Source: Micromonospora sp. NBRC 110009 (GTDB lineage Bacteria > Actinomycetota > Actinomycetes > Mycobacteriales > Micromonosporaceae). From it: DNA of 64,000 bases. A program made the translations under genes and the position numbers. Every line of letters starts with the position of its first letter. The stretch's first letter is position 1. The stretch lies in contig NZ_CP130427.1 in NCBI RefSeq assembly GCF_030518795.1, positions 4,030,001 to 4,094,000 of the forward strand. The letters run 5' to 3'. This document shows, piece by piece, positions 1 through 7,180 of this stretch. Below the pieces are notes generated by a model. It saw nothing but the letters and a program-made list of their open reading frames with translations. It was not told the origin of the DNA and ran no database searches.

Positions 1-1335
1 CCGCACGGCAACCTGCGCCCCACCCCGGTCGGCATCTGGCAGGGCCCGCACGGGCCGGTGATCCTCGGTAGCTGGCTGGTCGGCACCGCGCTGCTGGTGT
101 GGGCCTGGTGGTCGCTGCGCGACCGGGTGCCGTCGGTTCGCTGGGCGCTGGTCACCGCCGGGCTCTGGCTGCTGCCGATGCTCGTCGCGCCGCCGTTCGG
201 CAGCCGGGACGTGTACGCGTACGCGTGCCAGGGCGCCAGCTACGCCGCCGGGATCAGCCCGTACGAGCAGGGGGTGTCGGCGCTGCCCTGTCCGTGGCTG
301 GACACCGTCTCGTACATCTGGCGGGACAGCCCGGCCCCGTACGGCCCACTCTTCGTGGTGATCGCCGGCGCGGTGGTCAAGGCGACCGGCTCGCTGACCG
401 CCAGCATCGTGCTGTTCCGCCTGCTCAGCCTGGCCGGCGTGGGGCTCACCGCGTACGCCGTGCCGGTGCTCGCCCGGCGCTGCGGCGTGCCGGCCGAGCG
501 GGCGGTGTGGCTGGCGCTGGCCTGCCCGCTGGTGGCCATGCACCTCATCGGCGGCCCGCACAACGACGCCCTGATGGTCGGGACGCTGGTCGCGGGGCTG
601 GCCGTGGTGGCGTCCCACCCGGGTCGGCCCGGTCCGCTGCTGGCCGGCGGAGTCCTGCTCGGTCTCGCGGTGGCGATCAAGCCGACCGCCCTGGTCGTGG
701 TGCCGTTCGCCGCGCTGGCGGCGATGGTCGGGCCGTACTCGATCCGGACGCTGGTGCGCGACGGCGGGTGGGTGGTCGGCGCGGCCGCCGCCACCGTCGT
801 CGGGGTGACCTTCGGCGGTGGCCTGGACTTCGGCTGGGTCGGCGGGTTGTCGCAGGGCGGCGTGGCCGTCGCGTGGACCTCCCCGCCGACCGCGGTCGGG
901 CAGACCATCGGTCAGGTCGCCGCGTTGTTCGGGGCGCACGTCGACGCGCTCCCGGTGACCCGGGGGGTCGCCGTGGTGCTGCTGGCCGTGCTGCTGGTGT
1001 GGCTGTGGTGGCGGGCCCGGGACCGGGATCCGTTGTACCACGCGGGGCTGGCGCTGGCCCTGACCGTGGCACTGTCCCCGGTGGTGCACCCCTGGTACTG
1101 GATCTGGCCGCTGACCGTCCTCGCCGCGACCGCCGCCCTGCGGGAGAAGTGGTACCTGGTGGTCGCCGTCGTCGGGTCGTTCCTGATCCTGCCGGACGGC
1201 ACCGGCCTGCCCCGGTGGACCAAGATGCCCGGTGCGCCGCTGATGACGCTGTTGGTGATCGTGGTGGTGGTCCGGTTGGTACGGTCGGCTCGGGCGGTCC
1301 CCCGGCCGGCCACCGCCGAGCGAGGAGCCGACTGA
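1..1335 (+). CDS. MptB-like polyprenol-phosphomannose-dependent alpha-1,6-mannosyltransferase, 5' truncated by window edge
   Basis: The reading frame is open from base 1, and its first codons (PHGNLRPTPVGIW) align with residues inside the next gene, so the true start lies upstream. It is a polytopic GT-C type membrane protein with about ten or more hydrophobic segments. The GSRDVYAYACQG motif after an early membrane segment resembles the GT-C loop with the catalytic acidic residue, and VVHPWYWIWPL near the C-terminus is typical of the MptB/DUF2029-like group. The family adds mannose from polyprenyl-phosphomannose to lipomannan-type glycolipids on the outer membrane face. It ends 11 bases before its paralogue, so the two are probably one operon. 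The family call is good; the exact acceptor is inferred. Confidence 0.8.
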   Translation, partial: PHGNLRPTPVGIWQGPHGPVILGSWLVGTALLVWAWWSLRDRVPSVRWALVTAGLWLLPMLVAPPFGSRDVYAYACQGASYAAGISPYEQGVSALPCPWLDTVSYIWRDSPAPYGPLFVVIAGAVVKATGSLTASIVLFRLLSLAGVGLTAYAVPVLARRCGVPAERAVWLALACPLVAMHLIGGPHNDALMVGTLVAGLAVVASHPGRPGPLLAGGVLLGLAVAIKPTALVVVPFAALAAMVGPYSIRTLVRDGGWVVGAAAATVVGVTFGGGLDFGWVGGLSQGGVAVAWTSPPTAVGQTIGQVAALFGAHVDALPVTRGVAVVLLAVLLVWLWWRARDRDPLYHAGLALALTVALSPVVHPWYWIWPLTVLAATAALREKWYLVVAVVGSFLILPDGTGLPRWTKMPGAPLMTLLVIVVVVRLVRSARAVPRPATAERGAD

Positions 1336-1346
1336 GGAGAGGTCCG

Positions 1347-2846
1347 GTGAGCGAATCCGGCGCGGTGCCCGACGGTCCGGTCCGGCCCGTCGCCGCCGAC
1401 CTCGCCCGGTACGCGGGACTCGCCGGCGCGACGCTGCTGACCGTCGCCGGCTGGCTGGGCGGCGCGCTGCCCGACGCCCCGCTCACCACCAGCCTCGCCG
1501 ACCTCTGGCACGCCCCGCACGGGCCGTGGGCGCTCGGCTGCTGGCTGGCCGGCACGCTGCTGCTGGTGGGCGCCTGGTGGTCGCTGCGCTGGGGCGCGCC
1601 GTCGACCCGGTGGGCCTACCTGACCGCCGGGCTGTGGCTGTTGCCGCTGCTGGTCGCGCCGCCGCTGGGCAGCCGGGACGGCTACTCGTACGTCTGCCAG
1701 GGCTGGTCGTGGGCGCACGGCGCGGATCCCTACCGGGTGGGGGTGGCGGCGGCCGGCTGCCCCTGGACGGACGCGGTGTCGCCGATCTGGCGGGACACCC
1801 CGGCGCCGTACGGTCCGTTCTTCGTCCTGCTGGCCGGCCTGGCGGTGCTGGCCGGGGGCGGCCTGGTCGGGGCGCTCGTGCTGCTGCGGGTGGTCGCGGT
1901 GGCCGGGGTGCTGCTGGCCGCGCTCTGCGTGCCCGGCCTGGCCCGGGCCTGCGGGGTGCCGTCCCGGCGGGCGGCCTGGCTGGTGCTGGCCTGCCCGCTG
2001 GTCGGGGTGCATCTGGTGGCCGGCGCGCACAACGACGCGGTGGGGCTCGGGCTGGTCCTGTTCGGCCTGCTGGTGCTGGTCCGGCGGCCCGGCAAGCCGC
2101 GCGCGCTGGTGGTGGCCGGGGTGCTGCTGGGCCTGGCGGTGGCGGTGAAGGCGGTCGCCGTGGTGGTGCTCCCGTTCGCCGCGCTCGCCGCGGTGCTGGG
2201 CCGGTACACGCCGCGTGCGCTGCTGCGCGACGCCGGCTGGCTGGCCGGGGGAGCGCTGGCCGCGCTGCTGGTCACCTCGCTCGGCACCGGGCTGGGGCCG
2301 GGCTGGGTGGGCGGCCTGGAGCGCAGCGGCGACTCGCAGCAGTGGACCTCGCCGCCGACCGCGGTGGGTTTCGTGGTCGACTACGCGGGCGCCCTGTTCG
2401 GCCGGGAGCCGCACGCGGTGCCGGTCGCCCGGGCGGTCGCGTTGGTGCTGCTCGCGGCGTTGCTGGTGGCGCTCTGGTGCTGGGCCTGGGCGGCGTTGCG
2501 CCGGCTCAACGACGTCCGGCAGCGGGTGGTCCGGCTGGCCGCCGCCCGGTCCCGGATCGCGCTGACCGGGGCGGGATTGGCGCTGGCCGCCACCGTGCTG
2601 CTGGCTCCGGTCTTCCACCCCTGGTACGCGATCTGGCCGCTGGCCCTGCTGGCGGTGGCGACGCGGTCGCCGGCCCGGACGGTCTGGTTCGTGGCGCCCT
2701 GCGCGGTGGCCTCGGTGCTGGTGCTGCCCGATGGCACGAACCTGGCCCGGTTCACCAAGGCCCCGGGGGCGATCCTGATGACCGTGCTGGTGGTGGCGGT
2801 CGTGGTGGCGGCGGTCCGGGCCGGCCTGGCCCGGCGCGTCCGCTGA
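1347..2846 (+). CDS. MptB-like polyprenol-phosphomannose-dependent alpha-1,6-mannosyltransferase
   Basis: The protein has 499 residues. The GTG start at 1347 follows a gaggagagg ribosome site at 1334-1342 that overlaps the upstream stop region. It is a GT-C polytopic membrane protein with the GSRDGYSYVCQG motif, CPWTDAVSPIWRDTPAPYGP and a C-terminal FHPWYAIWPLALLA segment, all aligned with the preceding gene. The pair are tandem paralogues, presumably a duplication that has diverged. By family it should transfer mannose from a polyprenyl phosphate donor to cell-envelope glycolipids. What separates the jobs of the two copies cannot be read from the sequence. Confidence 0.82.
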   Translation: MSESGAVPDGPVRPVAADLARYAGLAGATLLTVAGWLGGALPDAPLTTSLADLWHAPHGPWALGCWLAGTLLLVGAWWSLRWGAPSTRWAYLTAGLWLLPLLVAPPLGSRDGYSYVCQGWSWAHGADPYRVGVAAAGCPWTDAVSPIWRDTPAPYGPFFVLLAGLAVLAGGGLVGALVLLRVVAVAGVLLAALCVPGLARACGVPSRRAAWLVLACPLVGVHLVAGAHNDAVGLGLVLFGLLVLVRRPGKPRALVVAGVLLGLAVAVKAVAVVVLPFAALAAVLGRYTPRALLRDAGWLAGGALAALLVTSLGTGLGPGWVGGLERSGDSQQWTSPPTAVGFVVDYAGALFGREPHAVPVARAVALVLLAALLVALWCWAWAALRRLNDVRQRVVRLAAARSRIALTGAGLALAATVLLAPVFHPWYAIWPLALLAVATRSPARTVWFVAPCAVASVLVLPDGTNLARFTKAPGAILMTVLVVAVVVAAVRAGLARRVR

Positions 2847-2860
2847 ATTTCCCGATGTGG

Positions 2861-2889
2861 TTGACGTGGTTCGCTCTGACCTCTATGTT
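2861..2889 (+). promoter_or_regulatory. Sigma70-like promoter of the ArsR/SRPBCC operon
   Basis: TTGACG at 2861-2866 and TATGTT at 2884-2889 are separated by exactly 17 bases. This is a near-consensus housekeeping promoter, unusually clear for such GC-rich DNA. Transcription would start near 2896, inside the palindromic operator that follows. Confidence 0.7.
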
Positions 2890-2920
2890 TAACGCATCCG
2901 TTAATTAACGAGGTGGTTAA
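2889..2920 (+). promoter_or_regulatory. Double palindromic operator, probable ArsR autoregulatory site
   Basis: Two 16-bp inverted repeats lie back to back: TTAACGcatcCGTTAA at 2889-2904 and TTAACGaggtGGTTAA at 2905-2920. They overlap the transcription start and end 3 bases before the GTG of the ArsR gene. The site is AT-rich against the GC-rich background. Placement and symmetry fit repression by the adjacent ArsR protein; binding itself is inferred. Confidence 0.65.
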
Positions 2921-2923
2921 GCA

Positions 2924-3277
2924 GTGGCAGACGATCGACTCAGCGTCATCTTCGCGGCGCTGGCCGACCCGACCCGCCGGGCGATCCTCGCCCGGCTGGC
3001 CGAGGGGGACGCCACCGTCTCGGAGCTCGCCGAGCCGTTCGCGATCAGCCTCCCGGCGATCTCCCGGCACCTGAAGGTGCTCGAGCAGGCCGGCCTGATC
3101 ACCCGGAGCCGGAGCGCGCAGTGGCGCTCCAGCAGCCTCAACCCGGAGCCGTTGCGCGAGGCGACGGCCTGGATGGAGCGCTACCGGCAGTTCTGGGACG
3201 CCAACTTCGACCGGCTCGACGCCCACCTCAAGCGGATGCGGGCCGAACAGGGGACACGAGAGAGGGAAACACCATGA
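2924..3277 (+). CDS. ArsR-family winged-helix repressor
   Basis: The protein has 117 residues from a GTG start. The N-terminal half carries the ArsR fold: LADPTRRAILARLAEGDATV, then a helix-turn-helix around AISLPAISRHLKVLEQAGLI and a wing with TRSRSAQWRSSSLNPEPL. No CxC metal-binding motif is visible in the recognition helix, so it is probably not a metal sensor. It belongs to the group paired with SRPBCC/AHSA1 proteins. Its stop overlaps the next gene's start (ATGA), which implies translational coupling, and twin palindromes lie immediately upstream. Expected role: repressor of this two-gene operon. The inducer is unknown. Confidence 0.88.
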   Translation: MADDRLSVIFAALADPTRRAILARLAEGDATVSELAEPFAISLPAISRHLKVLEQAGLITRSRSAQWRSSSLNPEPLREATAWMERYRQFWDANFDRLDAHLKRMRAEQGTRERETP

Positions 3278-3735
3278 CCGAGGCCACGATGCAGGAGCTC
3301 GTCATCACCCGCGTCTTCGACGCGCCGCGCGAGCTGGTCTGGCGCGCGTTCACCGACCCGGACCAGTTCGCCCAGTGGTTCGCCCCGGTCGGCTGGTCGG
3401 TGCCGCGGGACACCGTCGACATGGACGTCCGGGTCGGCGGTCACCAGCGCTTCGTCATGGTCAACGACGAGGACCCGGCCATGACCTCGCCGGCCGACGG
3501 CACCTTCAGTGAGGTGGTCGAGCACGAGCTGCTGGTCGGCTACGAGGAGGCGCGGGGCGTGCCGGGGGTGCCCGACGGCACCCGGTTCACCCTCCGGCTG
3601 GAGTTCCACGCCGAGCCCGGCGACCGGACCCGGCTGGTGCTGCGCCAAGGCCCGTTCGCGCCGGAGATGCGGTCCGGCGCCGAGCAGGGCTGGGGCAGCT
3701 CCTTCACCAAGCTGGACGCGCTGCTCGCCCGCTGA
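3274..3735 (+). CDS. SRPBCC / AHSA1 domain protein
   Basis: The protein has 153 residues. The whole protein is one START-like (AHSA1/Calc) domain: the VITRVFDAPRELVWRAFTDP opening, a FAQWFAP motif, the central GTFSEVVEHELL strand and the final helix EQGWGSSFTKLDALLA. Such proteins form a helix-grip fold with a hydrophobic ligand pocket and are very often co-encoded with ArsR regulators. The ATG overlaps the ArsR stop by four bases, so the two are coupled. The ligand and cellular role are not known. Confidence 0.85.
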   Translation: MTEATMQELVITRVFDAPRELVWRAFTDPDQFAQWFAPVGWSVPRDTVDMDVRVGGHQRFVMVNDEDPAMTSPADGTFSEVVEHELLVGYEEARGVPGVPDGTRFTLRLEFHAEPGDRTRLVLRQGPFAPEMRSGAEQGWGSSFTKLDALLAR

Positions 3736-3748
3736 GGGCGGCGCGCGA

Positions 3749-3792
3749 ACCGGCCGGGCCGGCCCCGCTGTCGCGGAGCCGGCCCGGCCGGT
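3749..3792. terminator. Bidirectional hairpin terminator
   Basis: A perfect 15-bp inverted repeat (3749-3763 pairing with 3778-3792, 14-base loop) sits between the converging SRPBCC gene and glnA. There is no U-tract, as is usual for GC-rich actinomycete terminators. It can serve both strands. Confidence 0.65.
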
Positions 3793-3819
3793 GCTGTGGA
3801 GTGTGTCGCGTCGAGGAGC

Positions 3820-5244
3820 TCAGCAGTCGAAGTACATGGCGAACTCGTGCGGGGTCGGGCGCAGGCGCACCGGGTCGACCTCGTTGGCCCGCTTCCAGGA
3901 CACCCACGTGGAGATCAGGTCCGGCGTGAAGACGCCGCCGTCGAGCAGGTAGTCGTGGTCGGCCTCGAGCGCGTCGAGCACCTCCGGCAGCGAGCCCGGC
4001 ACCTGCTTGACGTCGCCCCACTCCTCCGGCGGCAGGTCGTACAGGTCCTTGTCGATCGGCGCCGGCGGCTCGATCTTGTTCTTGATGCCGTCCAGGCCGG
4101 CCATCATCATCGCCGAGAAGGCGAGGTACGGGTTGCTGGACGGGTCCGGCACCCGGAACTCGACCCGCTTGGCCTTCGGGTTGCTGCCGGTGACCGGGAT
4201 CCGGGTGCAGGCGGAGCGGTTGCGCTGCGAGTAGACCAGGTTGACCGGCGCCTCGAAGCCCGGCACCAGGCGGCGGTAGGAGTTCACCGTCGGGTTGGTG
4301 AAGGCCAGCAGCGACGGGGTGTGGTGCAGCAGGCCGCCGATGTACCAGCGGGCGTTGTCGGACAGGCCGGCGTAGCCGGTCTCGTCGTAGAACAGCGGCT
4401 CGCCGTTGAGCCAGAGGCTCTGGTGGGTGTGCATGCCGGAGCCGTTGTCGCCGAAGAGCGGCTTCGGCATGAAGGTGGCGGTCTTGCCGTTCGCCCAGGC
4501 CTCGTTCTTCACGATGTACTTGAAGAGCTGGAGCTGGTCACCGGCGTGCAGCAGGGTGGAGAACTTGTAGTTGATCTCCGACTGGCCGGCGGTGCCGACC
4601 TCGTGGTGCGAACGCTCCACCGTGAAGCCGGTGTCGACCAGGCGGCGGACGATGCTGTCGCGCAGGTCGGCGTAGTGGTCGACCGGCGGGACTGGGAAGT
4701 AGCCGCCCTTGTACGCGGTCTTGTAGCCGCGGTTGCCGCCCTCCTCCTCGCGGCCGGAGTTCCAGGCGCCCTCGATCGAGTCGATGTAGTAGAACGACTG
4801 GTGGGCGGAGGTCTCGTGGCGGATCGAGTCGAAGATGTAGAACTCCGCCTCGGCGCCGAAGTAGGCGGTGTCGGCGATGCCGCTCGCCGCGAGGAACGCC
4901 TCGGCCTTCTTCGCCACGTTCCGCGGGTCCCGGGAGTAGGCCTCGCGGGTGAACGGGTCGTGGATGAAGAAGTTCAGCGCGAGGGTCTTCTGCGCGCGGA
5001 ACGGGTCGATGAAGGCGGTCGCGACGTCCGGCAGCAGGAGCATGTCCGACTCGTGGATCGCCTGGAAGCCGCGGATCGACGAACCGTCGAACGCGAGGCC
5101 GTCGGTGAAGAGGCTGTCGTCGACGGACTCGACCGGCAGGTTGAAGTGCTGCATCACGCCGGGCAGGTCACAGAAACGTACGTCGACGAACTTCACGTCC
5201 TCGTTCTTGAGGTATCGCAGGAGTTCCTCGGGATTGGCGAACAC
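3820..5244 (-). CDS. glnA: Type I glutamine synthetase
   Basis: The protein has 474 residues, the usual length for GSI. It makes glutamine from glutamate, ammonia and ATP in the cytoplasm. Visible motifs are the DGSSIRGF loop (residues about 53-60), the EAEFYIFD metal site, KPLFGDNGSGMHTHQS (ATP/metal loop), NPTVNSYRRLVPGFEAP, and the adenylylation segment KDLYDLPPEE with its Tyr near residue 402. This marks the GSI-beta form controlled by adenylyltransferase GlnE. A GTG start at 5244 is chosen because aggagg lies 4 bases before it and the length then matches the family. Tandem GlnR boxes lie upstream. Position next to RDD, DUF4191 and lipA genes matches mycobacterial glnA1. Confidence 0.97.
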   Translation of the reverse strand: MFANPEELLRYLKNEDVKFVDVRFCDLPGVMQHFNLPVESVDDSLFTDGLAFDGSSIRGFQAIHESDMLLLPDVATAFIDPFRAQKTLALNFFIHDPFTREAYSRDPRNVAKKAEAFLAASGIADTAYFGAEAEFYIFDSIRHETSAHQSFYYIDSIEGAWNSGREEEGGNRGYKTAYKGGYFPVPPVDHYADLRDSIVRRLVDTGFTVERSHHEVGTAGQSEINYKFSTLLHAGDQLQLFKYIVKNEAWANGKTATFMPKPLFGDNGSGMHTHQSLWLNGEPLFYDETGYAGLSDNARWYIGGLLHHTPSLLAFTNPTVNSYRRLVPGFEAPVNLVYSQRNRSACTRIPVTGSNPKAKRVEFRVPDPSSNPYLAFSAMMMAGLDGIKNKIEPPAPIDKDLYDLPPEEWGDVKQVPGSLPEVLDALEADHDYLLDGGVFTPDLISTWVSWKRANEVDPVRLRPTPHEFAMYFDC

Positions 5245-5302
5245 ACGTCCTCCTGGCAGGTCCACTCCGGTAGCTGGCTCCTGGCGACGCTATGACCGTG
5301 GG

Positions 5303-5340
5303 GTTGCCCGGCCGTGTCTCCTCTGTTTCCGCCGTGTTAC
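5303..5340 (-). promoter_or_regulatory. Tandem GlnR boxes upstream of glnA
   Basis: On the minus strand the sequence reads GTAAC-6 bases-GAAAC (5340 to 5325), a perfect match to the actinobacterial GlnR box gTnAc-n6-GaAAc. After six more bases comes a second, weaker box, GACAC-6 bases-GCAAC (5318 to 5303), with 4 of 5 matches per half. The 22-bp period is that of known GlnR sites. It lies about 60-95 bases before the glnA start. The remainder of this roughly 300-base gap (5245-5544) holds no gene. Confidence 0.75.
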
Positions 5341-5544
5341 GTCCCTCGCGGAGCGTCATCCGGGCCGCTCAGCCGCCTTCGGCTCTCCGTTGGGACGATA
5401 CCCGCTGACCTGGTGTGCCGCTGATTGATGGCTTTGGTCCGATTTCCCGGTCCGCGCCCAACCGGCTTACCCGGTCGGTGACCGACACCCCTGGTTCCGG
5501 CCGTGCGTCGAGGTGGCGGGGGTGGCTGACTACCCTTGACCGCT

Positions 5545-5946
5545 GTGACCGATACCGCCGCCGTGCCGGTGCCGCCCGCCGCGGACCCCGCCTTCATGCC
5601 CCCGAGCCTCGGCCGCCGCTTCGGCGCGCTCATCATCGACTGGGTGCTCTGCCTGCTCGTCGCCAACATCTTCGCCGACCCGGTCCGGGACGGCTGGGCC
5701 CCGGTGCTGGTGCTGATCCTGGAGTACGGCTTCTTCCTCGGCCTGTTCGGCCAGACCCCCGGCATGTACCTCACGAAGATCCGCTGCGTGGCCTGGGCCG
5801 ACGGCGGCCGGATCGGGCTGGTCCGGGCGCTGCTGCGCGGCGTACTGCTCGCCCTGGTCGTCCCCGCCCTGATCATGGACGAGCACCGCCGCGGCCTTCA
5901 CGACCGCCTCACCGCCTCCGTCATCACCGACGCCCCCCGCCCCTGA
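5545..5946 (+). CDS. RDD family membrane protein
   Basis: The protein has 133 residues from GTG at 5545. After a Pro/Ala-rich N-terminus comes the RDD signature SLGRRFGALIIDWVLC (the R and first D), a second hydrophobic segment around VLVLILEYGFFLGLFGQTPGMYLTKIRC, and a third ending in DEHRRGLHDRLTASVI (the last D). These are small inner-membrane proteins of unknown, possibly transport-related, function. A TACCCT -10-like hexamer at 5531-5536 ends 8 bases before the GTG, so the message may be leaderless. The orthologous position in mycobacteria is the gene between DUF4191 and glnA1. Confidence 0.82.
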   Translation: MTDTAAVPVPPAADPAFMPPSLGRRFGALIIDWVLCLLVANIFADPVRDGWAPVLVLILEYGFFLGLFGQTPGMYLTKIRCVAWADGGRIGLVRALLRGVLLALVVPALIMDEHRRGLHDRLTASVITDAPRP

Positions 5947-5956
5947 CCCGCCCCTT

Positions 5957-6040
5957 GCCCCCGCGATCTTGCACTTTCGGCCCCGGCGAAAGGGACGAAA
6001 GCTGCCAAGGCGGGGGCTGAAACTGCAAGATCGCGGGGGC
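5957..6040. repeat. Large imperfect palindrome with GCGATCTTGCA arms
   Basis: Perfect 17-bp arms (5957-5973, GCCCCCGCGATCTTGCA, and its complement at 6024-6040) continue inward for about 14 more bases with only four mismatches. The whole 84-base segment can fold as one long hairpin. It lies between the converging RDD and DUF4191 genes and just before a separate terminator. From memory, similar CGCGATCTTGCA palindromes recur in Micromonospora intergenic regions, so this is probably one copy of a dispersed repeat. Confidence 0.6.
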
Positions 6041-6062
6041 CGGAAGAGGGCGCAGGAACGAG

Positions 6063-6094
6063 AGAGCCGGGCCCGTGGGTACGGGTCCGGCTCT
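6063..6094. terminator. Bidirectional hairpin terminator
   Basis: Arms 6063-6076 and 6081-6094 pair over 14 bp with a single G/T mismatch around a four-base loop. It ends 14 bases before the DUF4191 stop and sits downstream of the RDD gene, so it can end transcription from both sides. Confidence 0.65.
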
Positions 6095-6108
6095 TCGCGT
6101 ACGTCGGG

Positions 6109-6798
6109 TCAGCGGCCCCGGGTCTGGCGGAACGCGCCGCGCGGGGGGCGCATGTTCTTGGGGATCGCGCCCTTGGGCATCTGCGGGCGGGCGGTGAGCG
6201 CCTTGAGCCGCTTGTCCAGGGAGTTGACGTCCTTGGGGGCGAGGGTGCGGGGCAGCCGCATCAGGGTCATCCGCAGCTTGCGGATCGGCAGCTCACCCTC
6301 GCCCTGCCCGATCACGAAGTCGTGCAGCGGGGCCGTGCCGATCACCTTGGCCAGCCGGCGCTTCTCCTGCCCGAGCAGGCCGCGGACGCGCTGCGGGTTC
6401 CCCTCGGCCAGCAGGATCACGCCGGGGCGGCCGATCACCAGGTGCACCATGTCCATCTGGGTGGTGGAGCTGACGGCCGGGGTGACCCGCCAGTCGCCGC
6501 GCATGCTCTCCATGATCTGCGCCGCCGCGCCGGGTTGCCCCTCGGCGGCGTTCATCATCGCCTTGTTGGACCGCAGATTGAGCACGATCAGCACCGCGAG
6601 CAGGGCGAGCAGGATGCCGATCGGCAGCCAGATCCAGCCCCAGAGGAGCACCGCGACCACGGTGAGCGCGAGCGGGATCAGCACCGCGGCCGCGGTCAGC
6701 GGCGCGAACCACCGGTCCTGCTTGGCGGTGAACTGGAACACCATCCCGATCTGCTTCAGCCGCTGGCCGAACGAGACCTTCTCCTGGGGCTTTGCCAT
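6109..6798 (-). CDS. DUF4191 family membrane protein
   Basis: The protein has 229 residues; ATG at 6798 opens MAKPQEKVSFGQRLKQ. Two adjacent hydrophobic segments (residues about 33-85) are followed by a soluble domain with LVIGRPGVILLAEG and a basic C-terminus rich in Arg and Pro. This is the DUF4191 architecture of the actinobacterial protein encoded next to lipA (Rv2219 in M. tuberculosis, from memory). Its function is unknown. Here the usual neighbour lipA is 6 kb away because the LuxR, lipoprotein and glycosyltransferase genes lie between. It converges on the RDD gene with a shared terminator. Confidence 0.85.
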   Translation of the reverse strand: MAKPQEKVSFGQRLKQIGMVFQFTAKQDRWFAPLTAAAVLIPLALTVVAVLLWGWIWLPIGILLALLAVLIVLNLRSNKAMMNAAEGQPGAAAQIMESMRGDWRVTPAVSSTTQMDMVHLVIGRPGVILLAEGNPQRVRGLLGQEKRRLAKVIGTAPLHDFVIGQGEGELPIRKLRMTLMRLPRTLAPKDVNSLDKRLKALTARPQMPKGAIPKNMRPPRGAFRQTRGR

Positions 6799-7009
6799 GC
6801 CGCAGAGTCTAGTGGTCGCCCCGCGCCCGGTTGATCCGTGGCCGCCTCTCCGCCGCGCGGCTGAGTACCTTACGCCGCCACCGGCCCGCTGAGGCCCCGG
6901 AGTAAGGAGGGGGAGAGGGCGAAGATCAGGCGACGGACCCATGCTCCGGGGCCACCTTCGCGCGGAAAGTCAGTGTCGACAGCGAGACGACACGACAGGA
7001 GAAACCGAG

Positions 7010-7180
7010 ATGTTCGGCAACGACGCAGAGCTGTTGCTCTCCCTCCACCGCAGCCACGCCTCCGAGCTCCAGGCCGACGCGGCCCGCGACCGGCTCGCCC
7101 GGTCGCTGCCCCGCCGCCACCCGCGGAGCTGGCTGAGCCGGCGGCACGACACCGCCCGTACCGTCGGGGGCCGTCGGTGA
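7010..7180 (+). CDS. Small 56-residue protein coupled to the LuxR-type regulator
   Basis: ATG at 7010 follows caggaga with suitable spacing. The product is short and basic, rich in Arg, Leu and His, with an N-terminal helix (MFGNDAELLLSLHRSHASEL) and a tail of RR pairs. Its TGA overlaps the GTG of the next gene (GTGA), so ribosomes finishing it could restart on the regulator. It has no recognised domain. It could be a genuine small protein or a translated leader that sets regulator expression. The 211 bases upstream (6799-7009) must hold the promoter, but I see no strong match. Confidence 0.55.
   Translation: MFGNDAELLLSLHRSHASELQADAARDRLARSLPRRHPRSWLSRRHDTARTVGGRR

Noticed and set aside
99..2846. 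A single 915-codon frame joining both mannosyltransferases
   Set aside because: Its N-terminal part is a shifted reading of the first gene. The second gene has its own ribosome site and GTG at 1347.
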